Below, in pieces: positions 51,127 through 59,990 of a stretch of 64,000 nucleotides of DNA. The translations under genes were made by a program, and so were the position numbers. A model generated the notes under the pieces. It saw only the letters and a program-made list of their open reading frames with translations. It ran no database searches and was not told the origin of the DNA. Numbering within the stretch: the stretch's first letter is position 1; the number at the start of each line of letters is the position of its first letter. Source of the stretch: Streptomyces sp. JH34 (GTDB taxonomy: Bacteria; Actinomycetota; Actinomycetes; Streptomycetales; Streptomycetaceae); contig NZ_JAJSOO010000001.1 of NCBI RefSeq assembly GCF_029428875.1, positions 620,001 to 684,000 on the forward strand, read 5' to 3'.

Positions 51127-52203
51127 ATGGACGGCGTGCGAGCAGGATCCGGGCAGGCGCGGCGGCCACGTCGTGAGGCGTCGATCGACGACGTGGCGCG
51201 GCGGGCCGGCGTCTCCGGCCAGACGGTGTCCCGTGTCGCCAACGGCCGCGACAACGTGGGGGCCGCGACCCGCGAGCGAGTGCTGGCGGCCATGAGCGAG
51301 CTGGGCTACCGCCCCAACAGCGCCGCTCGCGCCCTGAGATCGGGTCAGTTCCGCAGCATCGGTGTCATCGTCTTCACCCTGACGTCCTACGGCAACCTGC
51401 GGACCCTGGAAGCTGTCGCCGCCGCGGCCACGGAGCGGCGCTACACGATCACCCTGATGCCGTTGACGCACCCCACGCACGCCGATGTGAGCGCCGCCCT
51501 CGACCGGCTGGGAGAGCAGGCTGTCGACGGTGTCGTCGTCATCATCGAATCGCACCTGCTCGGGACGGCGGAGGCCCAGCTCCGCAGGGGTACTCCGGTC
51601 GTCGTGGTGGACTCCCGGGCGGCCGACCGGTCCGCGGTGGTCGACACCGACCAGTTCACGGGTGCCCGCCTGGCGACCGAGCACCTCCTGGAACTGGGCC
51701 ACGACACCGTCTGCCACGTCGCCGGCCCCCGTGACTCCTACTCCGCCGAACTGCGCCTGCGGGGCTGGCGCGAGACCTTGCTCGCCCACGGCCGGCCCGT
51801 GCCCGAGCCGGTCCACGGCGACTGGTACTCCGACTCCGGGTACACCGCCGGGCGAAAGTTCGCCGAGGAGCCGCAGCTGTCGGCCGTCTTCGCCGCGAAC
51901 GACCAGATGGCCCTCGGTGTGCTGCGCGCTCTGACCGAGGCGCGTCGGCGCGTCCCGGAGGACGTCAGCGTCGTCGGATTCGACGACATGCCCGAGGCCA
52001 GGAACTTCATCCCGCCGCTGACGACCGTCCACCAGGACTTCGCCGCCGTCGGCAGGACGGCTGTGCACGCGCTCGTCCAGGAGATCGAGGGCGGAGCACC
52101 CGCCGAGTACACGGAGATCGCGCCGCGGCTCATGGTCCGGGGAAGCACGGGCAGACCCGCCGGGCACCGGCAGGATCCCTCCGCACCGGCCTCCGGAGGG
52201 TGA
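51127..52203 (+). CDS. LacI-family transcriptional regulator
   Basis: 358 residues from ATG 51127, behind GGAGGGAG. The N-terminal HTH is canonical LacI: ASIDDVARRAGVSGQTVSRV followed by the hinge helix RPNSAARALRSG. Residues about 75-335 form the periplasmic-binding-protein-like effector domain, with DQFTGARLATEHLLELGHDT and VVGFDDMPEARNFIPPLTTV. It is divergent from the GH42 gene and most likely represses it until a galactoside or derived sugar binds. Candidate sites are the palindromes at 50675-50688 and 50938-50963. A hairpin follows the gene. Confidence 0.92.
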   Translation: MDGVRAGSGQARRPRREASIDDVARRAGVSGQTVSRVANGRDNVGAATRERVLAAMSELGYRPNSAARALRSGQFRSIGVIVFTLTSYGNLRTLEAVAAAATERRYTITLMPLTHPTHADVSAALDRLGEQAVDGVVVIIESHLLGTAEAQLRRGTPVVVVDSRAADRSAVVDTDQFTGARLATEHLLELGHDTVCHVAGPRDSYSAELRLRGWRETLLAHGRPVPEPVHGDWYSDSGYTAGRKFAEEPQLSAVFAANDQMALGVLRALTEARRRVPEDVSVVGFDDMPEARNFIPPLTTVHQDFAAVGRTAVHALVQEIEGGAPAEYTEIAPRLMVRGSTGRPAGHRQDPSAPASGG

Positions 52204-52260
52204 GCCGGCGCCCGTGGACGCACCGGACGCCGCGCACCGTCCGTCTCCCCGGTCCCTGAC

Positions 52261-52287
52261 GGCCCCGGCCGGGAGGGGGCCGGGGCC
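52261..52287 (+). terminator. Terminator after the LacI regulator gene
   Basis: GGCCCCGGCC and GGCCGGGGCC (52261-52270 and 52278-52287) form a perfect 10-bp G/C stem with a seven-base loop. Confidence 0.7.
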
Positions 52288-52451
52288 GACGCTCCGGTCA
52301 GGCGTGGGCGGAGTACGACCTCGTGCAGCCGTAGGTCTTCCCGGCGTTCTGGACGCACCGGCGGAGGCCGGCCGGGAAGCGGTGGTCGGCCGCCGCCCCG
52401 GCCCGTCACCCCCACCCCCTCAGCAGCGGACCTGTGGAGGGACCGCCCGCA

Positions 52452-54248
52452 TCACCTCGACCGGGCGGGCTGCAGCCCCGCGTACACACCGTCGGCGCCC
52501 AGCAGTTCCTCGTGGGTTCCCACCTCGGCGATCCTGCCGCCCTCCATGGCCACGATGCGGTCGGCCCCCTGGATCGTGGAGAGCCGGTGGGCCACGACGA
52601 AGACGGTCCGGCCGTGCACCAGCCGTGTGAGTGCCTCCTGCACGAGGGCCTCGGACCGGTTGTCGAGCGCGGAGGTGGCCTCGTCGAGCACCAGCACCCT
52701 CGGGTCGCGGATCAGTGCCCTCGCGATGGCCAGGCGCTGCTTCTGACCACCCGACAACTGCGCCCCGTGCTCCCCGATGACCGTGTCCAGTCCGCGCGGC
52801 AGGCGGTCCACGAATTCCAGCGCGTTGGCGTCCTGGAGGGCTCGCATCAGCGTCTCCTCGTCCGTGTCGCCCATGCCGTAGGTGACGTTGTCACGGATGC
52901 TGCCCTCGAAGAGGATCGACTCCTGGGGCACCACCGACAGGAAGCGGCGGTAGGTCCGGAGATCGAGTCCCGCCATGTCGGTCCCGTCGAGCAGGATGCG
53001 GCCCGAGGTGGGCCTGATGAACCCGATGAGCAGGTTGAGCACCGTGGATTTACCGGCGCCCGACGCTCCGACGAGCGCGATGGTCTCCCCCGGCCTCGCC
53101 GAGAGGGTGAACCCGTCGACCGCAGGCTTGCCGTCCTCGTACACGAATCCGGCGTCCTCGAAGTCGATACGGCCGACGACGCTCTCCACCCGCGCCTTGC
53201 CGGCGTTGTTCTCCAGGTCGGGGGCCTGCAGCACCTCACCCGCCGAACGCACGGACTCCAGCCCCTTGGCGAGCACGGGAGCCAGACCCAGCAGTGTCGT
53301 CACGGAGCCGGTCAGCACGGTGAAGAAGGAGCTGAGCATCACCACGTCCCCGGGGGTGATGGCCATCCATCCGTGGTACGCCACCAGAGCGGAGCCGGTC
53401 AGGCACAGCACACCGAGCGTGTTGAGGATGACCCAGGCCAGTGACGCGAAGCGGCCGTTGATCGTGTCCAGGCGCATCCCGGCCACGAACACCTGCCGCA
53501 GCGAACCGTCCACCCGGCCCAGCGCTGTCCGTTCCAGGCCGTGGGCGCGGGTGATGGGGATGAGGGACGTCATCTCGCCGACCCGGGAGGAGAGTTGCTC
53601 GACCTCACGGCGGAAGGACTCGTTGTGACTGCGCAGTCGGCCCCGCAGTTTCATCACGAGGAAACCGGAGGCGGGGACCACGACGAGGAAGACGGGCAGG
53701 AACTCGGGCACGCGGACCCCGATGACGACGAGCCCGCCGATCAGCGTGACGACCGCGCCGAGTCCCATGTCGGAACTCTGCTGGACCATCTGCTCCACAG
53801 CTTCGACGTCACGCACCACCTTGGCCTGCAGCACGCTCGAACTCACCCGTGAGTGATAGCCGATGGACAGTTGCTGCATCCGGCGGCAGAGCGCCGATCG
53901 CAGGGTGGTGCCCATGCGCCGGATGCTGCCGGCGAGGCATCGGACGTACCACTGGTGGAGCGGGTAGTTGATCACGAGGATGAACAGCAGGACGCCGCTC
54001 GCCTTCCATATCCCTGATTCGGGACCGTGCTGGACGACCACGTCGAGGACGGTGGCGGTGATCAGGGGCAGCAGCCAGATGGGGCTGTGCTTCACGACGA
54101 AGATGGCGACCGCCAGGGCCAGCCGGCCCCTGTCGGGGCGGAAGAGATGGCCGAGCGTGCGGACCGGGTTCTCGCCGCGGTAGCGGTGATCGAGGTGGTC
54201 GAAGGGTGCCAGGGGTTCGGCGGACAGCGATGAAAGCGCTTTCTCCAT
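52452..54248 (-). CDS. ABC exporter, fused membrane and ATPase domains
   Basis: A 598-residue half-transporter of the MsbA/multidrug type that works as a homodimer. The start is ATG 54248; no other start is well placed. The membrane domain (about 45-320, six helices) precedes the ATPase: Walker A ALVGASGAGKST, signature AQLSGGQKQRLAIARAL, Walker B VLVLDEATSALD and the switch His in VVAHRLSTI. The cargo could be a lipid, peptide or drug. A perfect LacI-type palindrome covers codons 2-6, so a sugar-type repressor may block this gene at its very start. It is convergent with the LacI regulator gene. Confidence 0.9.
   Translation of the reverse strand: MEKALSSLSAEPLAPFDHLDHRYRGENPVRTLGHLFRPDRGRLALAVAIFVVKHSPIWLLPLITATVLDVVVQHGPESGIWKASGVLLFILVINYPLHQWYVRCLAGSIRRMGTTLRSALCRRMQQLSIGYHSRVSSSVLQAKVVRDVEAVEQMVQQSSDMGLGAVVTLIGGLVVIGVRVPEFLPVFLVVVPASGFLVMKLRGRLRSHNESFRREVEQLSSRVGEMTSLIPITRAHGLERTALGRVDGSLRQVFVAGMRLDTINGRFASLAWVILNTLGVLCLTGSALVAYHGWMAITPGDVVMLSSFFTVLTGSVTTLLGLAPVLAKGLESVRSAGEVLQAPDLENNAGKARVESVVGRIDFEDAGFVYEDGKPAVDGFTLSARPGETIALVGASGAGKSTVLNLLIGFIRPTSGRILLDGTDMAGLDLRTYRRFLSVVPQESILFEGSIRDNVTYGMGDTDEETLMRALQDANALEFVDRLPRGLDTVIGEHGAQLSGGQKQRLAIARALIRDPRVLVLDEATSALDNRSEALVQEALTRLVHGRTVFVVAHRLSTIQGADRIVAMEGGRIAEVGTHEELLGADGVYAGLQPARSR
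54232..54243. promoter_or_regulatory. LacI-type palindrome inside the start of the ABC exporter gene
   Basis: GAAAGCGCTTTC is a perfect 12-bp palindrome over codons 2-6 of the exporter, five bases after its ATG. It shares the AAGCGCTT core with the site at 41691-41703. Confidence 0.5.
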
Positions 54249-54381
54249 GCGGTCATCCCACCTGTTCCCACTTCCGCCGACAACCCCCGTTCCACGGGAA
54301 GAGACGGAAGGGCGGCACACACACCGGCACTCTTTCGAGGTGACGCTGCGTAATCCCGCTCGGACCGGGTAGCGGGCCGAG

Positions 54382-54687
54382 ATGTTCAGGTATAGGCGTG
54401 TACGAGTTCTGACCGTGCTGCTCAGCGGCTGGGTGGTGCTGACCGCTGTGGAGCGATGGGGGGAACGGGCACCGTGGCCGAGCGCGGTACTGAGCGGGCT
54501 CCTCTGGTCCTGCGTGGTGGCCGGCGTCTGGTGGTTCGCGGAATGGACCCAGTCACCGCTGCGCACCGCGCGCCAAGCGCGCGCGGAGGAGGAGGCCCTG
54601 AAGGACGGGGCGCCGCTCGAACGGCACCCGGACACGGACGGTCCGGTCACCCGGGGAGCCGAGACCGCGGCAGCGTCCCGGCGCTGA
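54382..54687 (+). CDS. Small membrane protein, function unknown
   Basis: 101 residues from ATG 54382. There is no clear ribosome binding site. Two membrane helices (VLTVLLSGWVVLTAV, about 8-23, and AVLSGLLWSCVVAGVWWFAE, about 34-54) are followed by a charged cytoplasmic tail. I recognise no family. The gene is divergent from the ABC exporter and is followed by a strong hairpin, which supports a real transcription unit. Confidence 0.6.
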   Translation: MFRYRRVRVLTVLLSGWVVLTAVERWGERAPWPSAVLSGLLWSCVVAGVWWFAEWTQSPLRTARQARAEEEALKDGAPLERHPDTDGPVTRGAETAAASRR

Positions 54688-54713
54688 CTGCCCGTCACGC
54701 TCCCGCGACAGAC

Positions 54714-54755
54714 GTGACCGCCCGTGCCGCCCTTCCCGGGCGCACGGGCGGTCAC
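54714..54755. terminator. Bidirectional terminator hairpin
   Basis: Arms 54714-54727 and 54742-54755 are exact reverse complements (14 bp), and the 14-base loop can extend the stem further (GCCC/GGGC). It lies between two convergent genes. Confidence 0.85.
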
Positions 54756-54798
54756 CGTCTGCGGGCCGTCCCCGGCAGGACGGACGAACGTGCCGTGG

Positions 54799-55242
54799 TC
54801 ACAGACCGCGGGGCCCGTCACCCGCCACCGTCGACTCGGCCAGCTTCTGGAACTCGCCCAGGTCGTAGTTAGCCAGGGCCGAGTCCAGATTGGTCAGGGC
54901 GCCGAGGTGCTCCACGAATCCGCGGGGGTCGTACTCGATCTGCAGGGCGACGCGGCTGGAGGTGTCGTCGAGCCGGTGGAAGGTGACCACGCCGGCGTGA
55001 TGCACACCCTCGATGGTCTTCCATGCGATCCGGTCCTGCGGGACGACCTCGGTGAGCTCCGCGACGAAGCCCTTGTCGGCGCCCGGCAGGGACAGCTGCC
55101 AGGAGAACCGGCGGTCGTCCATCGGGTCCACCCGTCGCACGTGGCTCAGGAACTTCGGCCACTGCGTCACGTCGCTCCACAGAGCCCAGGTGACGCTGAC
55201 GGGCGCCTTGATGTCGACGGTTTCGACGAGGGAGGAGGACAT
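54799..55242 (-). CDS. SRPBCC (START-like) family protein
   Basis: 147 residues from ATG 55242; a TTG at 55251 is possible. The helix-grip fold of polyketide cyclase/dehydrase-like proteins is recognised from VDIKAPVSVTWALWSDVTQW, the strand FSWQLSLPGADKGFVAEL and the C-terminal helix NYDLGEFQKLAESTV. Such proteins bind hydrophobic ligands in a central cavity. It is a single gene with no biosynthetic cluster around it, so a general lipid or stress role is as likely as a biosynthetic one. Confidence 0.85.
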   Translation of the reverse strand: MSSSLVETVDIKAPVSVTWALWSDVTQWPKFLSHVRRVDPMDDRRFSWQLSLPGADKGFVAELTEVVPQDRIAWKTIEGVHHAGVVTFHRLDDTSSRVALQIEYDPRGFVEHLGALTNLDSALANYDLGEFQKLAESTVAGDGPRGL

Positions 55243-55407
55243 GGAGAACAACCCCTTCTTTGCTCGGTCAGGTCTTGCGCTGCCGAGTACCCGATAGTCG
55301 GCGGCGCACGCATGCCCTTCTCGCCTGCGGGCAGGCCCCCTGCGGCGCGACCGCCCGGGCCCAGCCGGCCACCACGCACGTCACGGGCGCCCGGCCGCCG
55401 TCGTCCT

Positions 55408-55908
55408 TCACGAGGCGTCCAGCGCGGCACGCCAGACGGCACTCTCCACGTAGTGGTTGTCGAACCGCTCGGCGGACTCCGCGATCTCCTTCGGATCCGC
55501 CTCTCCCCGCATGACCCGGCCGAGCAGACGCAGGTACGCGAAGCGGTCCATGCTGCGGTCGAACACGAACAGGACGTCAGCGGTGAGGCCGGGGGCGGCG
55601 GCGAAGGCGTGCGGGGTACGGGGCGGGACCGCCAGGAAGTCCCCCTCCCGCAGGACCGTCACCTCCTCCCCCACGAGCACCCGCAGGGCTCCGCCGACCA
55701 CGAAGAACAGCTCCGTCGCCCTGGTGTGGAAATGGGCCGGTGCCCCCACCGCCCCCTCGGCGAAGGTGGAGCGGTAGCTCGTGAAACCGCCCTCGCCGTC
55801 ACCGGCCTCGCCGAGCAGACGCATGGTGCTGCTCGGGTCGACGCAGGTCTCCGCATCGTTGTGACGGGTGAGCAGCGGGAGGTTCGAGGTGGCCGTGTTC
55901 TTGGTCAT
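55408..55908 (-). CDS. Cupin-domain protein
   Basis: 166 residues from ATG 55908. Cupin motif 1 reads PAHFHTRATELFFVVGGALR (about 57-76) and motif 2 VPPRTPHAFAAAPG (about 92-105). Metal ligands in motif 1 are partly altered: HFH plus Glu is present and the later His is kept. Quercetinase-like or sugar-binding single-domain cupins have this size. The C-terminal 50 residues form a helical tail (LLGRVMRGEADPKEIAESAE). Function is unknown; there is no nearby partner gene. Confidence 0.83.
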   Translation of the reverse strand: MTKNTATSNLPLLTRHNDAETCVDPSSTMRLLGEAGDGEGGFTSYRSTFAEGAVGAPAHFHTRATELFFVVGGALRVLVGEEVTVLREGDFLAVPPRTPHAFAAAPGLTADVLFVFDRSMDRFAYLRLLGRVMRGEADPKEIAESAERFDNHYVESAVWRAALDAS

Positions 55909-56100
55909 GAACACGACTCTACGAGTGCATATGCCCATCATCCAGGGCCATTTGGGCCGTGGACCCCTGGGCCAATCGGTAGCAGGACCGCAGTCCGGCG
56001 CTCCTCGCCCCGGCCCGGAAACCGTTCGCGCCCCGGGTCCCGAACCGTTAGCTTCCTCGGAGCGCTGTGGGTCGCAGCCACCACACGAGGGGAGCCGTGC

Positions 56101-56817
56101 ATGGCAGGGGACACGAGGACCGACCGCCTGGACCTGCTGCTCGGCCAGTTCGACCAGGCCAGGGAGATGGCCGGGGTACGGCTGAAGGGGCTGGGTGACG
56201 AGGAGTTCCTGTGGGAGCCGGTGGCCGGCTCCTGGTCGGTCCGGCGCCGGAGCGAGGCGTCGACGCCCCGGGCGTACGGGCCGGGCGAGTGGGTGCTCGA
56301 CCAGGGCGCCCCGGACATCCCGGCGAACGAGTACGCCGAGGTCGCCCGGCAGGCCGCCGGGGGTATGACGGTGTCCAGGATCGCCGATGACTGGAGCGTG
56401 AGCGTCGAGCGGGTCGAGCAGGTCCTCGCCCACACCGGTGAGCCGGAGCCCGACGACACCCCCGTGACCACCATCGCGTGGCGGCTCGGGCACCTGCACT
56501 CCTGCCTCGCGGGCCAATGGGAGTGGACCTTCGGTGAGCGGCGGCAGGATCCGAAGCTGCTGGTCGACTTCACTCCTTCCGCGTCGGTGGCGCTCGACCG
56601 GTTCTGGGCCGTGACCGGCCGCTGGCGCGACAGCGTGGCCACGGTCACGGAGGAGCAGCTCGACACGGTCGGCTTCTCGCAGTACCCGTACGGCTCCGAC
56701 CCCGACGATCCGTTCGTCTCGGTGCTGGCGGGTGCCAACCTCGAATTCATCCATCACATGGCCGAGATCTCGCTTCTCCGCGACCTGTGGCGGGGGCGCT
56801 TCACGGCATCCGGGTAG
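56101..56817 (+). CDS. DinB-superfamily protein
   Basis: 238 residues from ATG 56101, with GAGGGGAG upstream. It has the four-helix DinB/DUF664 fold with candidate metal-binding His residues in WRLGHLHSCLAGQWEW and in EFIHHMAEISLLRD. DinB-like proteins include thiol-transferases that use bacillithiol or mycothiol. Between helices 1 and 2 an extra segment of about 50 residues (RQAAGGMTVSRIADDWSVSV) looks like a small HTH-type insertion. The long upstream open frame is not gene-like. Confidence 0.82.
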   Translation: MAGDTRTDRLDLLLGQFDQAREMAGVRLKGLGDEEFLWEPVAGSWSVRRRSEASTPRAYGPGEWVLDQGAPDIPANEYAEVARQAAGGMTVSRIADDWSVSVERVEQVLAHTGEPEPDDTPVTTIAWRLGHLHSCLAGQWEWTFGERRQDPKLLVDFTPSASVALDRFWAVTGRWRDSVATVTEEQLDTVGFSQYPYGSDPDDPFVSVLAGANLEFIHHMAEISLLRDLWRGRFTASG

Positions 56818-56979
56818 GCCCGGCGCGCCCCGAGCGAGTCGTACGGAGTGTCCGCCAGGAGCGGCGGGGCTCAACCGTCCGTGGCCCGACGGAGCGTGTG
56901 CGCGCCGGAGGGCGGCGTGTTTCAGTGGACCGGTGACCCGCAACGGGGTCGAGGACGTCCGTCGGCGGAAGGGCCAGTC

Positions 56980-57717
56980 ATGAAGATCGCGGTGATCGGC
57001 GGTACGGGGCTGATCGGGTCGAAGGTCGTCGAGAGGCTGAAGGCCGACGGACACGAAGCGGTGCCCTCTTCGAAGTCGACCGGCGTCGACGTCATCAGTG
57101 GTGAGGGGGTGGAGAAGGCGGTCGCCGGGGCCGACGTCGTCGTCGACCTGACGAACTCCCCGACGTTCGACGACGCCGCACCGGAGTTCTTCCGGCAGTC
57201 GATGGGAAATCTGCTGGCGGCGGCACGGAAGGCGGGCGTGGGCCACTTCGTCATGCTGTCCATCGTCGGCGTGGACCAGGTACCCGAACTGGACTACTAC
57301 CGCGCCAAGACGCTGCAGGAAGAACTGCTCGCGGCGGGACCCGTCCCGTACTCCATCGTCCGCGCCACGCAGTTCATGGAGTTCATGGACGCGGTCATGA
57401 GCTGGACCGCCGACGGTGACACCGTCCGTCTGCCCACCACCCCGATCCAGCCGATCGCCGCCCAGGAGGTCGCCGACGCGGTAGCCGAAGCCGCGGTGGG
57501 CAGTCCGCTGCGGGGCGTCCACAACGTCGCGGGACCCGAGGTCTTCCCGCTCGACGAGCTCGGCAGGATCACTCTCACGGCCCGTCCGAACGGCCGGACC
57601 GTCGTCACCGACGACACCGCCGGGATGTTCGCCGTCGTCCGCGGGGACGTCCTCACGGGCAAGGGCGACGCCTCGCGCGCCCCCACCCGCTACGCGGACT
57701 GGCTGGCGTCACACTGA
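56980..57717 (+). CDS. NAD(P)-binding NmrA/SDR-like reductase
   Basis: 245 residues from ATG 56980, behind GGAAGGG. The atypical short-chain dehydrogenase/NmrA pattern is clear: dinucleotide-binding MKIAVIGGTGLIGSKVVERL at the N-terminus, then VVDLTNSPTF, LSIVGVDQVPELDYYRAKTL (Tyr-x-x-x-Lys) and PYSIVRATQFMEFMDAV. Related proteins reduce small ligands or act as redox sensors. Its stop overlaps the convergent B3/B4 gene by nine bases. Confidence 0.88.
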   Translation: MKIAVIGGTGLIGSKVVERLKADGHEAVPSSKSTGVDVISGEGVEKAVAGADVVVDLTNSPTFDDAAPEFFRQSMGNLLAAARKAGVGHFVMLSIVGVDQVPELDYYRAKTLQEELLAAGPVPYSIVRATQFMEFMDAVMSWTADGDTVRLPTTPIQPIAAQEVADAVAEAAVGSPLRGVHNVAGPEVFPLDELGRITLTARPNGRTVVTDDTAGMFAVVRGDVLTGKGDASRAPTRYADWLASH

Positions 57718-58434
57718 CGCCTCCGCGGTGCCCCGGCCGGCAGGACGGCCGGGGCCGAGGTACCGGACCGCGGCGTGTCCGGCGTGCGGGAGGAGCAGCT
57801 CCCGGAGTTCCCGCGCGGCCGCCTCGAGGAGATGGCCGTCGCGCCTCGCGTGAAGGGTCTCCAGGACGAAGGTGACGTGGGCGCTGTCCTCGGTGACGCG
57901 CGTGCGGTGGGCGTCGCGGTGGTTCCAGTGCCGGGTCAGGACACCGCTGGTGTCGGCGTAGACGATCTCACCGGGTTTCGGGTTCTCCACGGTGTCCGGT
58001 TCGCCGAGCGGGGTGAACTCCTCGCTGCCGTCGGCGTACCGGATGTCGACGTCGCCGGTGACGTGCGCGAGATCGAAGGCGCCGGCGGGCAGGCCGTGGC
58101 GGAGGGAGACCGCGTTGTACGAGTCGACGGCGGGGTTGATCCGCGGCAGTGTCCCCTTCTTGGCCACGCGGCGGCCGAGGGCGTCGACGCTGGGGCGGAC
58201 GCGGCGGGGATTGGTCCCGAAGGCACGGTAGGCCGTGTGCCATGCCTCGATGCGGGGGTCGTTCTCGTCGGCGGGCTGCCAGGTGCCGTCGGCGGCCTGC
58301 CGTTCCAGGTGTCCGAGAGCGGCGGTGGCCTCGGGCCAGGGTTCGTGTCCGCGCAGGCCGGTCGCGGTGACGAGCGCGATGAGGGTGTCGGGGAAGGCGT
58401 CGGCGACGTCCGGGTGGATACGGAAGACGGTCAT
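57709..58434 (-). CDS. B3/B4 domain protein (PheRS beta-like editing domain)
   Basis: 241 residues from ATG 58434. The B3/B4 domain, related to the editing domain of phenylalanyl-tRNA synthetase beta subunit, spans about residues 60-220: AYRAFGTNPRRVRPSVDALG, LPRINPAVDSYNAVSLRHGL and GEIVYADTSGVLTRHWNHRD. Free-standing members are presumed to edit mischarged tRNA, but this is inference. The gene lies just downstream of the broken PaiB-like gene on the same strand and may be cotranscribed with it. Confidence 0.85.
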   Translation of the reverse strand: MTVFRIHPDVADAFPDTLIALVTATGLRGHEPWPEATAALGHLERQAADGTWQPADENDPRIEAWHTAYRAFGTNPRRVRPSVDALGRRVAKKGTLPRINPAVDSYNAVSLRHGLPAGAFDLAHVTGDVDIRYADGSEEFTPLGEPDTVENPKPGEIVYADTSGVLTRHWNHRDAHRTRVTEDSAHVTFVLETLHARRDGHLLEAAARELRELLLPHAGHAAVRYLGPGRPAGRGTAEASV

Positions 58435-58474
58435 GGGGTGGTGTCCTGTTCTCGTGTGCGTGAGGCGGTTGCGG

Positions 58475-59123
58475 TCAGGGCTTCCAGGGACCGACACGGT
58501 CCAGACGTCGCAGCTGCTGACGGGCGGTCGGTGTGTCCAGGCCCTGCCCACGCTCCCCGAGGCGGGAAGCGACGGCGGTACGGTGCTCGACCGGCTTGTG
58601 GTCGTCGTACTTGAATTTGGCGAGTACCTCGACGACGTCCAGCTCCAGCCCTCGGATGCCGGGCAGCATCCGCCCGTACGGGGGGCCGGTCCGGGTCGAC
58701 GGGCGCGTGATCGCCGTCGGGTCGGAAATGTGCCATCTGCCTGCCCAGCAACTCGGCCTTGGCCACCGGATCGTCGATGACGGTGGCGCGGCAGATGAAC
58801 TGGACCGCTGCGTAGGAGCTGGTGGGTACGCCGTCGGTGGGCGGCGTACCGGGCCCGGCACGCCAGGGGCCGGGGACGAAGGCGTAGTCGCCGACGACGG
58901 TGAACGTGACGTTCGCGTCCTGCTCCACCGCCTTCCAGACCGGGTTGGGCCGGGCGAGGTGGATCAGCAGCCGGCCCGCGTCGGTGCAGAAGTGGGTGGG
59001 GACGGCGACGGGGCCCTGACCGGGCGGCCCGTTGACGCCGAGGATGCCGAAGTCATGCCCGGCGGCGATCCATTGTCGCCATTCGGCGTCGTCCAGGGCG
59101 GCGTCCCAGGACTGGATGAGCAT
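58475..59123 (-). pseudogene. PaiB-like FMN-binding protein, frameshifted
   Basis: A PaiB-family flavin-binding protein (FMN-binding negative regulator, pyridoxamine phosphate oxidase fold) broken in one place. From ATG 59123 the first frame reads PHFCTDAG-type FMN-site sequence (AVPTHFCTDAGRLLIHLARP) up to AHFRPDGDHAPVDPDRPP. The family continues in another frame with YGRMLPGIRGLELDVVEVLA, then KFKYDDHKPVEHRTAV to a stop at 58475. The switch point is a run of six G on the plus strand (58680-58685); with five G the reading frame is intact at 215 residues, the normal length. It may be a true mutation, phase variation or a sequencing error. Confidence 0.8.
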
Positions 59124-59153
59124 GTGCTTCTCCCGGTGTCGTGGTCCGGCGGG

Positions 59154-59990
59154 TCACGTGAGGGCGAGCAGGCTGACCGCGACGGCCGCGGTACCCAGGC
59201 CGACGAGCTGGCTCCGGTGGATGGTCTCGGCGAGCACTCTGCGGGCGAGCAGGACGGTAGCGGCCGGGTAGAGAGCGGTGATCACGGCGACGACGGCGAG
59301 GTCGCCGTCGCGGGCGGCGAACAGGAACAGCAGGTTGGCCAGTGAGTCCAGCACGCCCGCGGCGGCAGAGATCGCGTAGGCGGGCTTCTCGGAGCCCAGT
59401 CGGCGGTACATCACGGCCGCCGCGGTCAGGCCGGCGGCCGACGAGACCGCTCTGCCGATGATCAGCGGAGCGACACCGCTCCCGGACGGAGCCTGGTGGA
59501 GGAAGACGAGCTGCAGGGCGATGGCGATGCCCGCGCCGAAGGCCGTCAGCAAGGCGGTGCGGGAGGCGTGAGCCGACCTCGCTCCACGGCCGGCACCGAC
59601 CAGCATCACGGCGGCCAGCGCCAGCGGCAGACCGAGGAGTCCGGCCGGGCCGAGACGCTCGCCCTGGAGCAGTCCGACGCCGACCGGCACCACTGCCGAG
59701 ACCAGCGCGGTCACGGGTGACAGCACGCTCATCGGGCCGATCGCGAGGGTCCTGTAGAGCAGGGCGAACGCCGCGGCCGAGGCCACGCCCGATGCCGCAC
59801 CCCACCCGATGGCCGCAGGAGTGAAGTACGCGCCGAGAACGGGCCACAGCAGCAGCTCGACCACCAGACTGGCCGGAGCCGCGACAATGACGGTGCGCAG
59901 CACATGTGCCTTGCGGGCACCGAGGCCGCCGAGGAAGTCGGCGCACCCGTAGGCGAGGGAGCTGCCCAGGGCCAGCAGCAGAGCAATCAT
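59154..59990 (-). CDS. EamA/DMT-family transporter
   Basis: 278 residues from ATG 59990, with GGGAAG upstream. Ten membrane helices form two EamA repeats (about 3-135 and 150-277), as in the drug/metabolite transporter superfamily. Conserved patterns are SLAYGCADFLGGLGARKAHV and the second-repeat VAVITALYPAATVLLARRVL. DMT transporters move amino acids, nucleotides or drugs. The gene is divergent from an XRE-cupin regulator with a shared operator-like repeat, so it is probably controlled by it. Confidence 0.88.
   Translation of the reverse strand: MIALLLALGSSLAYGCADFLGGLGARKAHVLRTVIVAAPASLVVELLLWPVLGAYFTPAAIGWGAASGVASAAAFALLYRTLAIGPMSVLSPVTALVSAVVPVGVGLLQGERLGPAGLLGLPLALAAVMLVGAGRGARSAHASRTALLTAFGAGIAIALQLVFLHQAPSGSGVAPLIIGRAVSSAAGLTAAAVMYRRLGSEKPAYAISAAAGVLDSLANLLFLFAARDGDLAVVAVITALYPAATVLLARRVLAETIHRSQLVGLGTAAVAVSLLALT

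Noticed and set aside
50666..51169. Minus-strand 167-codon frame in the beta-galactosidase/lacI gap
   Set aside because: Arg-rich composition without a ribosome binding site or family resemblance, and it covers the palindromic regulatory region.
57709..57717. Nine-base overlap of the NmrA-like and B3/B4 stop regions as an annotation error
   Set aside because: Both convergent genes have normal family C-termini and codon usage, so a small tail-to-tail overlap is acceptable.
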